A stretch of DNA of 64,000 nucleotides from Natronospira bacteriovora (lineage in GTDB: Bacteria > Pseudomonadota > Gammaproteobacteria > Natronospirales > Natronospiraceae): positions 496,001 through 560,000 of the forward strand of contig NZ_JAVDDT010000002.1 of assembly GCF_030848495.1 (NCBI RefSeq). Direction: 5' to 3'. This document shows positions 9,071-18,240 of this stretch, in pieces. A program made the position numbers and the translations under genes. Numbering within the stretch: position 1 is the stretch's first letter; each line of letters opens with the position of its first letter. Under the pieces are notes generated by a model. That model saw only the letters and a list, made by a program, of their open reading frames with translations, ran no database searches and was not told the origin of the DNA.

Positions 9071-10000
9071 TCAGAGAGCACCGTATGTTCGGCTGATGGC
9101 CGAGGTGGCTCCGTTCTCGTCACGAAACAGTAAACTGTACATGGTGGTCGAGGCAGTTCCAATATCCGCCCGGATGGTGAGCCGAAAGAAATAGCTCCTG
9201 ACATCCACATCCACTTCCACGGTTCGTCCGAAGGCCTCATGAAAATCACCGACGTTTTCAAAGCCGCCTTCTTCCTGCAGCATGGACAGTGCCTCTGCCT
9301 CTTCAATGCGAAATTCCTCCGCGAGAGAAGCCAGCACCGGTGGTGGCGCGGTATTGACGTTGATGGGGGTCAGAACCGCGGAGGGCAGGGCAACCAGGTA
9401 GGGCTCGATGCGCTCGAATATCTCCGGGTCCCGGAATCCTTCCACCAGACGCAGCTCGCTGACCGCCTGTATCGCTTGATCGGCCGTGCGATAGGCCGGG
9501 CTGAGTCCCAGGTAGAAGCCGTCTTCCGCGCCTCGCAGACGCGGTTCCTGATCCGGATCCATCCAGTCCAATACGGCATCCGCGGCATCGGGGTCGATTT
9601 CCAGCAGCATCAGCAGGCGGCGGAATTGATCCACGGCCGGACGGTTGACCTGGCCTTCCGGGGTGATCAGGTTGTTCAGGTTGAACAGGCCCTGCTGGTC
9701 TTCCAGGCGGCCAAGAATCTGTCCGCCATCCACCGGCAAGGGTGGCATCTGCTGTGCCCAGGGCTGCGCGAGATTGTCCGACTCGGTCTCTTCCCGGTCG
9801 CGGCGGAGGATGTGGGCCGCCCAGTCCTCGCCACCACGCAGGTACTGGCGCGCCTGATTGCCATGCACCACCGTCTCGGTTCGGCGCTGATCAAGAAAGG
9901 TTCGCCACAGCAGGTCAGTGGCGATCACGGCGGCCAGGGCGACTACCACCAGCGCCGTGATCAGGGCAACGCCGCGCTGTCGATGGACTGAAACCCTCAT
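9071..10000 (-). CDS. gspK: type II secretion minor pseudopilin K
   Basis: The product is 309 residues with a prepilin leader cut after Gly10, followed by VALITALVVVALA. Position +5 is Thr rather than Glu, as is usual for GspK. The large soluble domain (VDQFRRLLMLL...DWMDPDQEPR) matches GspK. With GspI and GspJ it forms the pseudopilus tip. Its start overlaps the gspJ stop region by four bases. Confidence 0.92.
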   Translation of the reverse strand: MRVSVHRQRGVALITALVVVALAAVIATDLLWRTFLDQRRTETVVHGNQARQYLRGGEDWAAHILRRDREETESDNLAQPWAQQMPPLPVDGGQILGRLEDQQGLFNLNNLITPEGQVNRPAVDQFRRLLMLLEIDPDAADAVLDWMDPDQEPRLRGAEDGFYLGLSPAYRTADQAIQAVSELRLVEGFRDPEIFERIEPYLVALPSAVLTPINVNTAPPPVLASLAEEFRIEEAEALSMLQEEGGFENVGDFHEAFGRTVEVDVDVRSYFFRLTIRADIGTASTTMYSLLFRDENGATSAISRTYGAL

Positions 10001-10638
10001 CCCCGGTCTCCCGTGGTGCCGGAAACGCCGGGAATATCAATCAAGCGACGTACCTCACCAAATCCATCGATCTCGATGATGATGTCCACTGCGCGCGGCA
10101 TCAGGAAGGGATTGGCCTGAAAGCCCCCATCCGGCGGCCATTGCTCGACCCATTCACCGTTCGGTGCGAAAAACCGCATCTGCACCTGGGTAACCTTATC
10201 GATGAGCGGCATGGCGATGGGTTGGGCGTCCGGTGATCGGTCGAGAAGATTCCAGCTGTAGCGTGTCAGAGTGTCGCCGTCGATCCGGTAAGCGACCCGC
10301 TGCATGCTCGAGCGTGGCTGCCCCAGCGGGTTGCGGACACCGCCGCGAGTGAATTCCAGCGGATACTCCAGATAGTCCCCGCCGGCCAGGGCGGGCAGCA
10401 TGTCGCCGTGGCTGGCCCCGCGAACGGGCCGGGGGCGAATGTGTTCCAGGTCACGGCTGAGGATGGTCACGCCCTGCTGGATCTGCCGGAAACGATCCAT
10501 GGCCTCGCCGGTCAATTCCTGTTGCCGCACCATGCCGGCCATGGCCGTCCAGGTCATGACGCCCAGCACGGAAAAGATGGCAATCGCCACCATCAGCTCG
10601 AACAGGGTGAAACCCTGGTGTTCCTTGCGGTACTGCAT
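9997..10638 (-). CDS. gspJ: type II secretion minor pseudopilin J
   Basis: The product is 213 residues from ATG 10638, which overlaps the gspI stop codon. The prepilin peptidase site is HQG/FTLFE after Gly9, with Glu at +5. The body (LSRDLEHIRPRPVRG and later RFFAPNGEW) is typical of GspJ. A TTG three bases upstream is less likely as the start. Confidence 0.92.
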   Translation of the reverse strand: MQYRKEHQGFTLFELMVAIAIFSVLGVMTWTAMAGMVRQQELTGEAMDRFRQIQQGVTILSRDLEHIRPRPVRGASHGDMLPALAGGDYLEYPLEFTRGGVRNPLGQPRSSMQRVAYRIDGDTLTRYSWNLLDRSPDAQPIAMPLIDKVTQVQMRFFAPNGEWVEQWPPDGGFQANPFLMPRAVDIIIEIDGFGEVRRLIDIPGVSGTTGDRG

Positions 10639-11138
10639 CAAAGGCTTCCGGGCGGAGGTGGCGGGGGTACGCCGCCACCGCCATCATCGGGTATTTCCTC
10701 GGGCGGGGGCACGAAGGCGGGCGGGTTGGTCATCATCGGCCGGCCCATGAAGCCGACCAGGGTATGGACGCTTCGCTCTGCATCCCGGTGAGTACGAATG
10801 GCAATTTCGATCCGTCGCAGGTCGTCGTCCTGGGTTTCTTCCACGGTCATCTCCCAGTGCCATTCCCGCCCGGCCATTTCGCTTTCCCCGCGATTGCGGC
10901 CGGTGGAGGGCCATTCGCCCTCCAGGCGCAGTTCGGCCATGCGGTTCTCGGCCACCCACTGGGCCAGTGTGCTGTCTCGCAGGTGGCTGATGCTGCTGAC
11001 CGTGGTGCCGGAGCTGCCCAGAATCGCCGTCAGGGCGATGGCGACTACCGCCAGCGCCACCAGTACCTCAATCAAGGTGAAGCCGGCCGTGGGGCGGCGA
11101 GGGGGGTGGGCGAACACGCTGTGACCTCGGGATTTCAT
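10638..11138 (-). CDS. gspI: type II secretion minor pseudopilin I with proline-rich tail
   Basis: The product is 166 residues. The leader is cut after Gly19 (TAG/FTLIE). The core matches GspI (SISHLRDSTLAQWVAENRMAE is split by the membrane helix region). GspI proteins usually end near residue 125-130. This one continues with about 35 residues rich in Pro and Gly (PPPEEIPDDGGGG then six prolines), a low-complexity extension that may be disordered at the pseudopilus tip. Confidence 0.9.
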   Translation of the reverse strand: MKSRGHSVFAHPPRRPTAGFTLIEVLVALAVVAIALTAILGSSGTTVSSISHLRDSTLAQWVAENRMAELRLEGEWPSTGRNRGESEMAGREWHWEMTVEETQDDDLRRIEIAIRTHRDAERSVHTLVGFMGRPMMTNPPAFVPPPEEIPDDGGGGVPPPPPPGSL

Positions 11139-11701
11139 CGGCGGTTTCGTCGGCTCATGTCGTGGTCGTCGGGTCGGCCGTCTTCCTCGTTCCAGCGCAG
11201 AAGGCGACCGTTGCCCTGGCCCTCGAGCACCAGCGCGAAGGTGTCATCCCGATGGCGCAGGAACACCCGGAAGGGTGTCATCTCGCCGGTGCCTGTCATG
11301 AGCACCTGAGGCAGGGCCTGTTCCTGCTCGGGGCCGCGCAGTTCGCTCGGCTGGCCTTCGATTTCAAGCGTGACCCGAATACTGTCGGGCCATTGTCGCT
11401 GACGGTATTCCCGTCCCTCCGGCGAGATCCAGCCCTCCTCGCGATACTGCAGGAAATGATAGCCCTCGCGATCCAGGCGCAAGCCGTATTCTCCGCCTTC
11501 GATCATGGCCCGGTCAGCCGCCAGACGAATGAGCGCATGCAGGCGTTCCCGGCTTTCCGCCGCCTCATCCTGCTGACCCAGACGGTCGGTGGACAGGGTG
11601 GCGATCGTGATGATGACGCCAATGATCACCATCACCACCATGATCTCGATCAGGGTGAAGCCGGAGACCGCTTGTCGGGCTGGCCGGGTTGGGGAAACCA
11701 C
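11135..11701 (-). CDS. gspH: type II secretion minor pseudopilin H
   Basis: The product is 188 residues with the cleavage site VSG/FTLIE after Gly14, a hydrophobic helix (IMVVMVIIGVIITIATL) and the beta-rich GspH domain. It overlaps gspI by four bases and follows gspG by eleven. GspH is the adaptor between the GspG shaft and the I-J-K tip complex. Confidence 0.92.
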   Translation of the reverse strand: MVSPTRPARQAVSGFTLIEIMVVMVIIGVIITIATLSTDRLGQQDEAAESRERLHALIRLAADRAMIEGGEYGLRLDREGYHFLQYREEGWISPEGREYRQRQWPDSIRVTLEIEGQPSELRGPEQEQALPQVLMTGTGEMTPFRVFLRHRDDTFALVLEGQGNGRLLRWNEEDGRPDDHDMSRRNRR

Positions 11702-11712
11702 GGGCAGGGGGC

Positions 11713-12144
11713 TCAGTCGTCGACGTGCCAGTTGCCGATGACGGCATTGGCCCCTTCACCACCCTCACGGCCGTCAGCGCCCAGGGTATAGACGTCGAAA
11801 TCGCCATGCCGGCCGGGCTGGACATATTGGTAATCGCGCCCCCAGGGATCCTTGGGCAGACGATCCAGGTAACCGCGCCAGTTGGGCGGCTGAGGGGAGC
11901 CGGTGGGTTCCCGCACCAGTGCCTCCAGGCCCTGATCCGTGGTGGGATAGACGTAGTTGTCCATCCGGTAAAGCTGCAGGGCTTGCTCCAGCTGGCGGAT
12001 ATCCTGCTGGGCCTTTGCGATGCGGGCATCATCGGGTCGATCCATGATGCGGGGTACGACGATCCCGGCGAGAATGCCGAGGATCACCACCACCACCATG
12101 ATTTCGATGAGCGTGAACCCCCTGTTGGTGAAGCGCTTGGACAT
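11713..12144 (-). CDS. gspG: type II secretion major pseudopilin G
   Basis: The product is 143 residues from ATG 12144. The leader MSKRFTNRG is cut before FTLIE, with Glu at +5. The core carries the typical YPTTDQGLEALV and DPWGRDYQYVQPG motifs, which include the calcium-loop region. It is the shaft subunit of the pseudopilus and first of an eight-gene run. The longer reading to 12219 adds residues before the leader and is rejected. gspC, D, E and F are not in the window. Confidence 0.95.
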   Translation of the reverse strand: MSKRFTNRGFTLIEIMVVVVILGILAGIVVPRIMDRPDDARIAKAQQDIRQLEQALQLYRMDNYVYPTTDQGLEALVREPTGSPQPPNWRGYLDRLPKDPWGRDYQYVQPGRHGDFDVYTLGADGREGGEGANAVIGNWHVDD

Positions 12145-12371
12145 GACGGTTACGTTCCCTTGAGCAATCGAGCAAATAGACTGTTTTTCGCCTCCGGTCG
12201 ACGGGACTCCCGGTGCCAACGGCCGGAATGGCGAGCGGTCAAGCGTCCATCATAGCGCAGACGACCGTCAATAGTCGCTGCGGGGTTTTTGCCCCCGAGA
12301 GACGCACACGATTAGAGGATTTCCGGTCCAGGCGAGTTCCACCGGCGGGTGGCAGGCAGGGCCGGAATGGC

Positions 12372-12377
12372 TATAAT
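12372..12377 (+). promoter_or_regulatory. probable -10 box of the fabD promoter
   Basis: TATAAT stands 88 bases before the fabD start, in the divergent region between gspG and fabD. The hexamer 17 bases upstream (GTGGCA, 12349-12354) is a weak match to -35. This gives fabD its own promoter here, consistent with fabH, plsX and rpmF being absent upstream. Confidence 0.5.
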
Positions 12378-12465
12378 TCAGCCCCCGTCCTGTCCTGTTC
12401 CGGATCTTCGGGTTCGGCGGGGCGGGATCCCGACACAAGAACGCATTGCCCCAAGGAGTCGCTGC

Positions 12466-13398
12466 ATGAGCTTCGCCATGATTTTCCCCGGTCAGGGTTC
12501 CCAGTCGGTGGGTATGCTCGCCGAGCTGGCCGAGTCCGCCCCCCAGGTTAGGGAGACCTTCGATGAGGCCTCCGAGGCCCTGGCGGCTGATCTCTGGAGG
12601 CTGGTGCAGGAGGGCCCGGAAGAGCAGTTGAACCGGACGGAATGGACCCAGCCGGCGCTGCTGGCCGCCGGCGTCTCCGTTTGGCGCGTCTGGCAGGCCA
12701 ACGATGGTTCGGCCCCGGTGGTCATGGCCGGCCACAGCCTGGGCGAATATTCGGCTCTGGTGGCCGCCGGCGCCCTGGATTTCGCCGATGCCGTGCGCCT
12801 GGTGCAGTTCCGGGGGCAGGCCATGCAGGAGGCTGTGCCGGAGGGGCAGGGCGCCATGGCAGCGGTTCTTGGGCTTGATGACCCGCAGGTCATTGAGGTC
12901 TGTGGCAAGGCGGCTGGTGATGACGTGGTGGAGGCCGTCAACTTCAATTCCCCCGGACAGGTGGTCATCGCCGGGCATCGCGCCGCTGTGGAGCGCGCCA
13001 TCAAGGAAGCCGAAGTCGCCGGTGCCAAGCGGGCCATGCTGCTTCCGGTCAGCGTCCCGTCCCACTGTCGTCTCATGCTGCCGGCCGCCGAGGCCATGGC
13101 CAGGCGCCTTGCCGAGGTCGAGGTTCGGGTGCCGGATATCCCGGTGGTTCACAATTTCAACGTGGCGGTGGAATCCGATGCCGGCGGTATTCGTGATGCC
13201 CTGGTGGCCCAGCTCAATCATGCCGTACGCTGGGTGGAAACCATCGAGGCCTTGCAGGCCCGGGGTGCCGAAACGGTGGTCGAGGCGGGGCCAGGCAAGG
13301 TACTGTCCGGGCTGAATCGCCGCATTGACCGCCGCATGCCGGCGCTGCCTGTATTTGACCCGGCCAGCCTGGAAAAGGCGCTGGACAGCCTGTCATGA
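12466..13398 (+). CDS. fabD: malonyl-CoA:ACP transacylase
   Basis: The product is 310 residues from ATG 12466 with AAGGAG about nine bases upstream. The N-terminal FPGQGSQ (7-13), the nucleophile GHSLGE with Ser91, and the later SVPSHC motif with the catalytic His are all present. It loads malonyl groups onto AcpP for fatty acid elongation in the cytosol. It opens the fabD-fabG-acpP-fabF run. The upstream extension to 12349 covers the promoter and is rejected. Confidence 0.96.
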   Translation: MSFAMIFPGQGSQSVGMLAELAESAPQVRETFDEASEALAADLWRLVQEGPEEQLNRTEWTQPALLAAGVSVWRVWQANDGSAPVVMAGHSLGEYSALVAAGALDFADAVRLVQFRGQAMQEAVPEGQGAMAAVLGLDDPQVIEVCGKAAGDDVVEAVNFNSPGQVVIAGHRAAVERAIKEAEVAGAKRAMLLPVSVPSHCRLMLPAAEAMARRLAEVEVRVPDIPVVHNFNVAVESDAGGIRDALVAQLNHAVRWVETIEALQARGAETVVEAGPGKVLSGLNRRIDRRMPALPVFDPASLEKALDSLS

Positions 13399-13451
13399 CG
13401 ATCCCTGGCGGTGGCAGCCGGCCACCGTCTGTCTGAAACGAAGGAGAGGAA

Positions 13452-14183
13452 ATGCTTGAGGGTAAGATTGCAGTCGTCACCGGAGCGTCGCGCGGTATAG
13501 GCCGGGCCATCGCCATGAGCCTTGCCGATGCGGGTGCCACCGTTGTCGGTACGGCCACGTCCGAAAAAGGGGCCGCCGGCATCGGCGAAGCCCTTGCTCC
13601 CCATGGTGGCAAGGGCCTGGTGCTGGATGTGTCGTCAGCGGAGTCCATCGAGGCCTTCCTGGGCGAACTCAAATCCATCGGTGCGCCGGTCATTCTGGTG
13701 AACAACGCCGCCGTGACCCGCGACAACCTGATGATGCGGATGAAGGACGAGGAGTGGGATACGGTCATCGAGACCAACCTCACCGGGGTGTTCCGCCTCA
13801 GCAAGGCGCTCCTGCGTGGCATGATGAAGGCGAAGGAAGGTCGAATCGTCAACATCGGTTCCGTCGTGGGCTTTACCGGCAACCCGGGTCAGGTCAATTA
13901 CTGTGCCGCGAAGGCGGCCGTGGTAGGTTTCAGCAAGGCCATGGCCCGAGAGGTGGGGAGCCGCAACATCACCGTGAACACGGTGGCGCCCGGCTTCATC
14001 GAGACGGACATGACGCGGGATCTGCCGGCGGAACAGCGTGAATCCATGCTGGCGGATGTGGCTCTGGGCCGCCTCGGCCAGCCGGAAGACATTGCTGGTG
14101 CGGTGCGTTTCCTGGTCTCTCCGGAAGCCGCCTACATCACCGGTGAAACCCTGCATGTCAATGGTGGCCTGCACATGGATTGA
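13452..14183 (+). CDS. fabG: 3-oxoacyl-ACP reductase
   Basis: The product is 243 residues, a classical short-chain dehydrogenase: the nucleotide motif TGASRGIG (10-17), NNA near residue 85, catalytic Ser137, Tyr150 and Lys154 (YxxxK). The C-terminus GETLHVNGGLHM is typical of FabG. It reduces 3-oxoacyl-ACP with NADPH. Start ATG 13452 follows GGAGAGG. Confidence 0.96.
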   Translation: MLEGKIAVVTGASRGIGRAIAMSLADAGATVVGTATSEKGAAGIGEALAPHGGKGLVLDVSSAESIEAFLGELKSIGAPVILVNNAAVTRDNLMMRMKDEEWDTVIETNLTGVFRLSKALLRGMMKAKEGRIVNIGSVVGFTGNPGQVNYCAAKAAVVGFSKAMAREVGSRNITVNTVAPGFIETDMTRDLPAEQRESMLADVALGRLGQPEDIAGAVRFLVSPEAAYITGETLHVNGGLHMD

Positions 14184-14334
14184 ACCGCCTCGCTTTCGGC
14201 TGAATGGCGGCTGAGCCACGGAATCAGTGGCCAAAAGCGCACCATTCAAACGACGAGGGGGTCTGTAGGTGGCTGTTATGAAAGGAAAAACAGATCGATT
14301 TCGTAACGGTGTGGCATGGGCGGAATGATTTAAC

Positions 14335-14379
14335 TACAATAGCCGCCGCAGTCACGGGGGCGCCAGTCGGCACCCCCGT
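14335..14379 (+). promoter_or_regulatory. acpP promoter -10 box and structured leader
   Basis: In the 275-base gap between fabG and acpP, TACAAT (14335-14340) is a good -10 candidate with a poor -35. Downstream lies an inverted repeat (ACGGGGG at 14354-14360 pairing with CCCCCGT at 14373-14379, extended by GCC/GGC). It would form a stem in the acpP leader. A separate promoter fits the need for abundant acyl carrier protein. No gene is seen in this gap. Confidence 0.45.
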
Positions 14380-14458
14380 ATGAGTTCAGGCCTCTCTCTC
14401 GATAATCCGGCTGGATTCAGAGGGATGCCTCCAGTTTCAACGAGAGGAATGAAGCACG

Positions 14459-14701
14459 ATGAGCAGCGTTGAAGAACGGGTCAAGAAGATCGTCGTCGAA
14501 CAGCTCGGCGTTAAGGAAGAGGAAGTCAAGAGCGAAGCCTCCTTCGTGGATGATCTGGGCGCCGATTCGCTTGACACGGTCGAGCTGGTGATGGCGCTCG
14601 AAGAGGAATTCGAGTGCGAAATTCCTGACGAGGAAGCAGAGAAGATCACGACCGTTCAGCAGGCCATTGATTACATCAATGAGCATCTGAGCGACAGCTG
14701 A
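14459..14701 (+). CDS. acpP: acyl carrier protein
   Basis: The product is 80 acidic residues. The phosphopantetheine site DSL has Ser37 in the near-invariant context [18 protein letters not shown]. It carries the growing acyl chain between the Fab enzymes and is modified by AcpS. The start follows GAGAGGA. Confidence 0.98.
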   Translation: MSSVEERVKKIVVEQLGVKEEEVKSEASFVDDLGADSLDTVELVMALEEEFECEIPDEEAEKITTVQQAIDYINEHLSDS

Positions 14702-14725
14702 TTCTGACATCTGTCCTCATTCCGG

Positions 14726-14758
14726 AGATTCCCGGCAGCCCGGCTGCCGGGAATCTTT
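14726..14758 (+). terminator. strong hairpin between acpP and fabF
   Basis: AGATTCCCGGCAGCC and its exact complement are separated by a single C, then followed by TTTG. This long perfect stem with a short U run could act as a partial terminator, lowering fabF relative to acpP, or protect the acpP mRNA 3' end. Confidence 0.6.
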
Positions 14759-14792
14759 GTCCGTCCTGAACACCGTCCTGATGAGGTGAAGC

Positions 14793-16037
14793 TTGGCTAA
14801 GCGTCGCGTAGTGGTTACCGGCCTGGGTATCGTGTCTCCGGTCGGCAGTACCGTGGATTCCGCCTGGTCTGACATTCTGGCCGGGAAGAGCGGTATCGGC
14901 CCGGTCACCCGCTTTGATGTGGAAAAGTTTCCCACCCGCTTCTCCGGCGAGGTGAAGGGATTCGATCACTCCGATTACCTCAATCCTCGTGATGCGCGCC
15001 GCATGGACCCCTTCATCCACTACGGACTGGTGGCGTCCATCCAGGCCTGGCGTGACTCCGGACTGGAGGCCACCGACGAGAACGCCGAGCGTATCGGTGT
15101 TGCTGTCGGCTCCGGTATCGGCGGCCTGGACGGGATCGAGAAGGCTTATCAGAGCTACCTCGATCACGGCAGCGCCCGAAAGATTTCACCCTTTTTCGTG
15201 CCGGGTACCATCATCAACATGATTTCGGGAAACCTCTCGATCATGTACGGCCTCAAAGGCCCCAACCTGGCGCTGGTGACCGCCTGTACCACGGCGACGC
15301 ACAACATCGGCGTGGCGGCACGCGCCATTGCCTATGGTGATGCTGATGCCATGGTGGCCGGTGGTGCCGAGATGGGGACGACGCCCACGGGGCTGGGTGG
15401 TTTCTGTGCCGCTCGTGCCCTGTCTACCCGGAATGACGAGCCGCAGCAGGCCAGTCGTCCCTGGGATAGTGACCGTGACGGTTTCGTGCTGGGCGATGGT
15501 GCCGGCGTGCTGGTGCTTGAGGAATACGAGAGCGCGAAGAAACGTGGTGCCCGTATCTATGCGGAACTGTCCGGCTTCGGCATGAGCGGTGATGCCCATC
15601 ACATGACGGCGCCTCCCGAGGACGGCGAGGGTGCTCGCCGCTGCATGGACAATGCCCTGAAGGATGGCGGCATCAATCCGGACGAAGTGGATTACATCAA
15701 TGCCCACGGCACATCCACCAAGCTGGGCGACCTGGCCGAGACCCAGGCCACCAAGGATCTTCTGGGGGATCATGCCTACAAGGTTGCGGTCAGTTCCACC
15801 AAGTCCATGACCGGCCATCTACTGGGTGCCGCCGGTGGCGTGGAAGCGGTGTTCAGTGTGCTGGCCATTCGTGACCAGGTGGCGCCGCCCACCATCAACC
15901 TCGACAACCCCGATGAGGGTTGCGACCTGGATTATGTGGCGGGTTCCGCCCAGGAGCGCTCGATCAATGTGGCGCTTTCAAATTCCTTCGGTTTCGGTGG
16001 CACCAACGGTACGCTGGTCTTCCGCAAGCTGGATTGA
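14793..16037 (+). CDS. fabF: beta-ketoacyl-ACP synthase II
   Basis: The product is 414 residues. The catalytic triad is Cys165 ([10 protein letters not shown]), His305 ([11 protein letters not shown]) and His342 ([12 protein letters not shown]). It elongates acyl-ACP by condensation with malonyl-ACP. The start is TTG at 14793, behind GAGGTGAA. It is chosen because the reading [18 protein letters not shown] matches the family N-terminus. Confidence 0.96.
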   Translation: MAKRRVVVTGLGIVSPVGSTVDSAWSDILAGKSGIGPVTRFDVEKFPTRFSGEVKGFDHSDYLNPRDARRMDPFIHYGLVASIQAWRDSGLEATDENAERIGVAVGSGIGGLDGIEKAYQSYLDHGSARKISPFFVPGTIINMISGNLSIMYGLKGPNLALVTACTTATHNIGVAARAIAYGDADAMVAGGAEMGTTPTGLGGFCAARALSTRNDEPQQASRPWDSDRDGFVLGDGAGVLVLEEYESAKKRGARIYAELSGFGMSGDAHHMTAPPEDGEGARRCMDNALKDGGINPDEVDYINAHGTSTKLGDLAETQATKDLLGDHAYKVAVSSTKSMTGHLLGAAGGVEAVFSVLAIRDQVAPPTINLDNPDEGCDLDYVAGSAQERSINVALSNSFGFGGTNGTLVFRKLD

Positions 16038-16070
16038 GCCGGTTCGCACCGGCTTGATGTCCGCTTGAAC

Positions 16071-17435
16071 ATGAAGGTTGCGGATTTCCAGACACGACGC
16101 CTGTCGACCCTGCCTGATCTGCTCGGGATGCATGAGGCGCATCCCGGGCGATACCCCTTTCTGCTTGAATCGGCTGCCCACGGTACGGCCCAGGGGCGTT
16201 ACAGCCTCCTGTTTGCATTCCCGGGGGATCGCATCGAGCTGAACGCCGACGAACTGGCGAGAGGGCAGCGTGATTTCTTCACGCGCCTGGATCAGGCCTG
16301 GGTGCGTGAACGCCGTGCGAGCGCCGGCTCTCAGCTTCCGTTTACCGGGGGCTGGTTCTTCTATCTGTCCTACGAAGCGGCTGCGGTAGTGGAGCCGGGC
16401 CTGGATCTCCCCCTTGGGGTGGATTCGCCCGTGGCGTGGGCGGTTCGAACCCCCGCTGCCGTCATCATCGATCATGTGGAGTCCTGTGCCTGGCTGGTGG
16501 CTGAAGATGATCAGCCTGGCTTGATCGACACCATGGCCGCCGATTGCGCTTCCTCACTGACGCGACCGCTGCCGACCACCTTGCTGGCGGAGCCACTGCG
16601 TGAAGACGATCCGGCACAGTACTGCCGGATCGTGGAGCGAACCCGGGAATACATCCGTGACGGCGATGTGTTTCAGGCCAATCTTTCCCGCCTCTGGCAA
16701 TCACGGCTTGCCGAGGGCTGCAGCCCCACGGATGTCTATCGGCAATTGCGCCAGACCAACCCCGGCCCGTTCGCCGGTCTGGCCCGATATGGCGAACAGG
16801 CCATCATCAGCTCTTCGCCGGAACGTCTGGTCAGTGTCCGCAATGGAAGGGTGGATACGCGCCCCATTGCGGGGACACGTCCGAGAGGCCGGCCCGGGGA
16901 GGAAGACGAACAGCTGCGCGCGGAGTTGATCGGTCACCCCAAGGAGCGGGCAGAACACATCATGCTGATTGACCTTGAGCGCAACGACCTTGGGCGGATC
17001 TGTCGCCCGGGCAGCGTGGAGGTCAGTGAACTGATGGTGCTGGAAAGTTATGCCCACGTGCATCACATCGTCTCCAATGTGCGCGGACAACTGAGAGAAG
17101 CCGTGACGCCCGGGGAAGTGCTGCGAGCGGTCTTCCCGGGGGGCACCATTACCGGCTGCCCCAAGGTGCGCTGCATGGAGATCATTGCCGAGCTGGAGGG
17201 CCGGCCACGAGGCGCATACACTGGCAGTCTCGGTTATCTCAATCGTGACGGCGACATGGACAGCAGCATTCTCATCCGCACCATGGAGACCCACGGCGAT
17301 CACCTCCGTTTGCTGGCGGGTGCCGGAATCGTGGCGGATTCCATTCCGGAGCGGGAACTGGATGAGACCCGCGCCAAGGCCCGCGGCATGGTTCTCGCCG
17401 TAGCCCCGGAGCAGCTTGAAGATGCCGTATCCTGA
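16071..17435 (+). CDS. pabB: aminodeoxychorismate synthase component I
   Basis: The product is 454 residues. The chorismate-binding domain shows FQANLSR, SSSPERLV, RPIAGTRPRG, ERAEHIMLIDLERNDLGRI and PGGTITGCPKVR, the PabB/TrpE signature. Its direct link to pabC (14-base overlap) points to PabB rather than TrpE. It makes aminodeoxychorismate for folate synthesis with a glutaminase subunit not seen here. ATG 16071 is preferred to a TTG six bases upstream. Confidence 0.92.
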   Translation: MKVADFQTRRLSTLPDLLGMHEAHPGRYPFLLESAAHGTAQGRYSLLFAFPGDRIELNADELARGQRDFFTRLDQAWVRERRASAGSQLPFTGGWFFYLSYEAAAVVEPGLDLPLGVDSPVAWAVRTPAAVIIDHVESCAWLVAEDDQPGLIDTMAADCASSLTRPLPTTLLAEPLREDDPAQYCRIVERTREYIRDGDVFQANLSRLWQSRLAEGCSPTDVYRQLRQTNPGPFAGLARYGEQAIISSSPERLVSVRNGRVDTRPIAGTRPRGRPGEEDEQLRAELIGHPKERAEHIMLIDLERNDLGRICRPGSVEVSELMVLESYAHVHHIVSNVRGQLREAVTPGEVLRAVFPGGTITGCPKVRCMEIIAELEGRPRGAYTGSLGYLNRDGDMDSSILIRTMETHGDHLRLLAGAGIVADSIPERELDETRAKARGMVLAVAPEQLEDAVS

Positions 17436-18240
17436 GTGGGGGCAGTGGTGGGTGGACGGGCGCCCGGAACCGGCGTCGGCGGATCGTGGTCTGCAATTCG
17501 GTGATGGCCTGTTCGAGACCATGGCCGTCCTGGACGGACAGATCCGATTTCTTGACAGGCACCTGTCACGCCTGGCCCGGGGCTGTCGGGTTCTGGGTAT
17601 TCACCAGCCGGCGCCGTTGCAGGAGGATCTGCTAAAGCTGGCTTCCGGCTGCACAAGGGCGGTCATCAAGCTGGTCGTGACGGCCGGGGTCGGCGGTCGC
17701 GGCTATTCCCGCCCTGTCACCCTGGCACCGCGAGTTCATATGGCACGCTTTCCATGGCCGGAGGGTCTGCCGGATGCGCTGCGGATCCGTGTCTGTGAGC
17801 AGCGGCTTTCCCGGCAGCCGGCCCTGGCGGGCATCAAACATTGCAATCGCCTCGAACAGGTGCTGGCCCGGCGGGAGCTTGAAGGCGAAGACTGTGAAGA
17901 AGGGCTGCTGCAGGATACCGCTGACAATGTCATCGAGGGAGTGGCAGCCAATATCTTCGTGGTCAGCGATGGCCGTCTTCGCACACCGGCACTGGATCAG
18001 GCGGGCGTGGCCGGTATCATGCGTGAATGGGTGTTGGAGCGGTCGGAAGCCATAGGCGTGCCGGCCAGCGAATCGGTTCTTCGCCTGACGGATGTCATGG
18101 CGGCGGACGAAGTCTTCATGAGCAACAGTCTGATCGGCATCTGCCCGGTTCTGTCGTTGCTTGGACAAGAGATGACGCGGTCGTGGTCCTGTGGGCCCGT
18201 CACGCAGAAGCTGATGGGAGAGTTGTCCGAATGTCGCTAG
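17422..18240 (+). CDS. pabC: aminodeoxychorismate lyase
   Basis: The product is 272 residues, a fold-type IV PLP enzyme. Lys139 (GIKHCNRLEQVLARRE) is the PLP lysine. The FGDGLFETM N-terminal motif and EGVAANIFVV are present. It releases 4-aminobenzoate and pyruvate from aminodeoxychorismate. ATG 17422 lies inside pabB, so the pair is coupled, and its end overlaps mltG. Confidence 0.93.
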   Translation: MPYPEWGQWWVDGRPEPASADRGLQFGDGLFETMAVLDGQIRFLDRHLSRLARGCRVLGIHQPAPLQEDLLKLASGCTRAVIKLVVTAGVGGRGYSRPVTLAPRVHMARFPWPEGLPDALRIRVCEQRLSRQPALAGIKHCNRLEQVLARRELEGEDCEEGLLQDTADNVIEGVAANIFVVSDGRLRTPALDQAGVAGIMREWVLERSEAIGVPASESVLRLTDVMAADEVFMSNSLIGICPVLSLLGQEMTRSWSCGPVTQKLMGELSECR

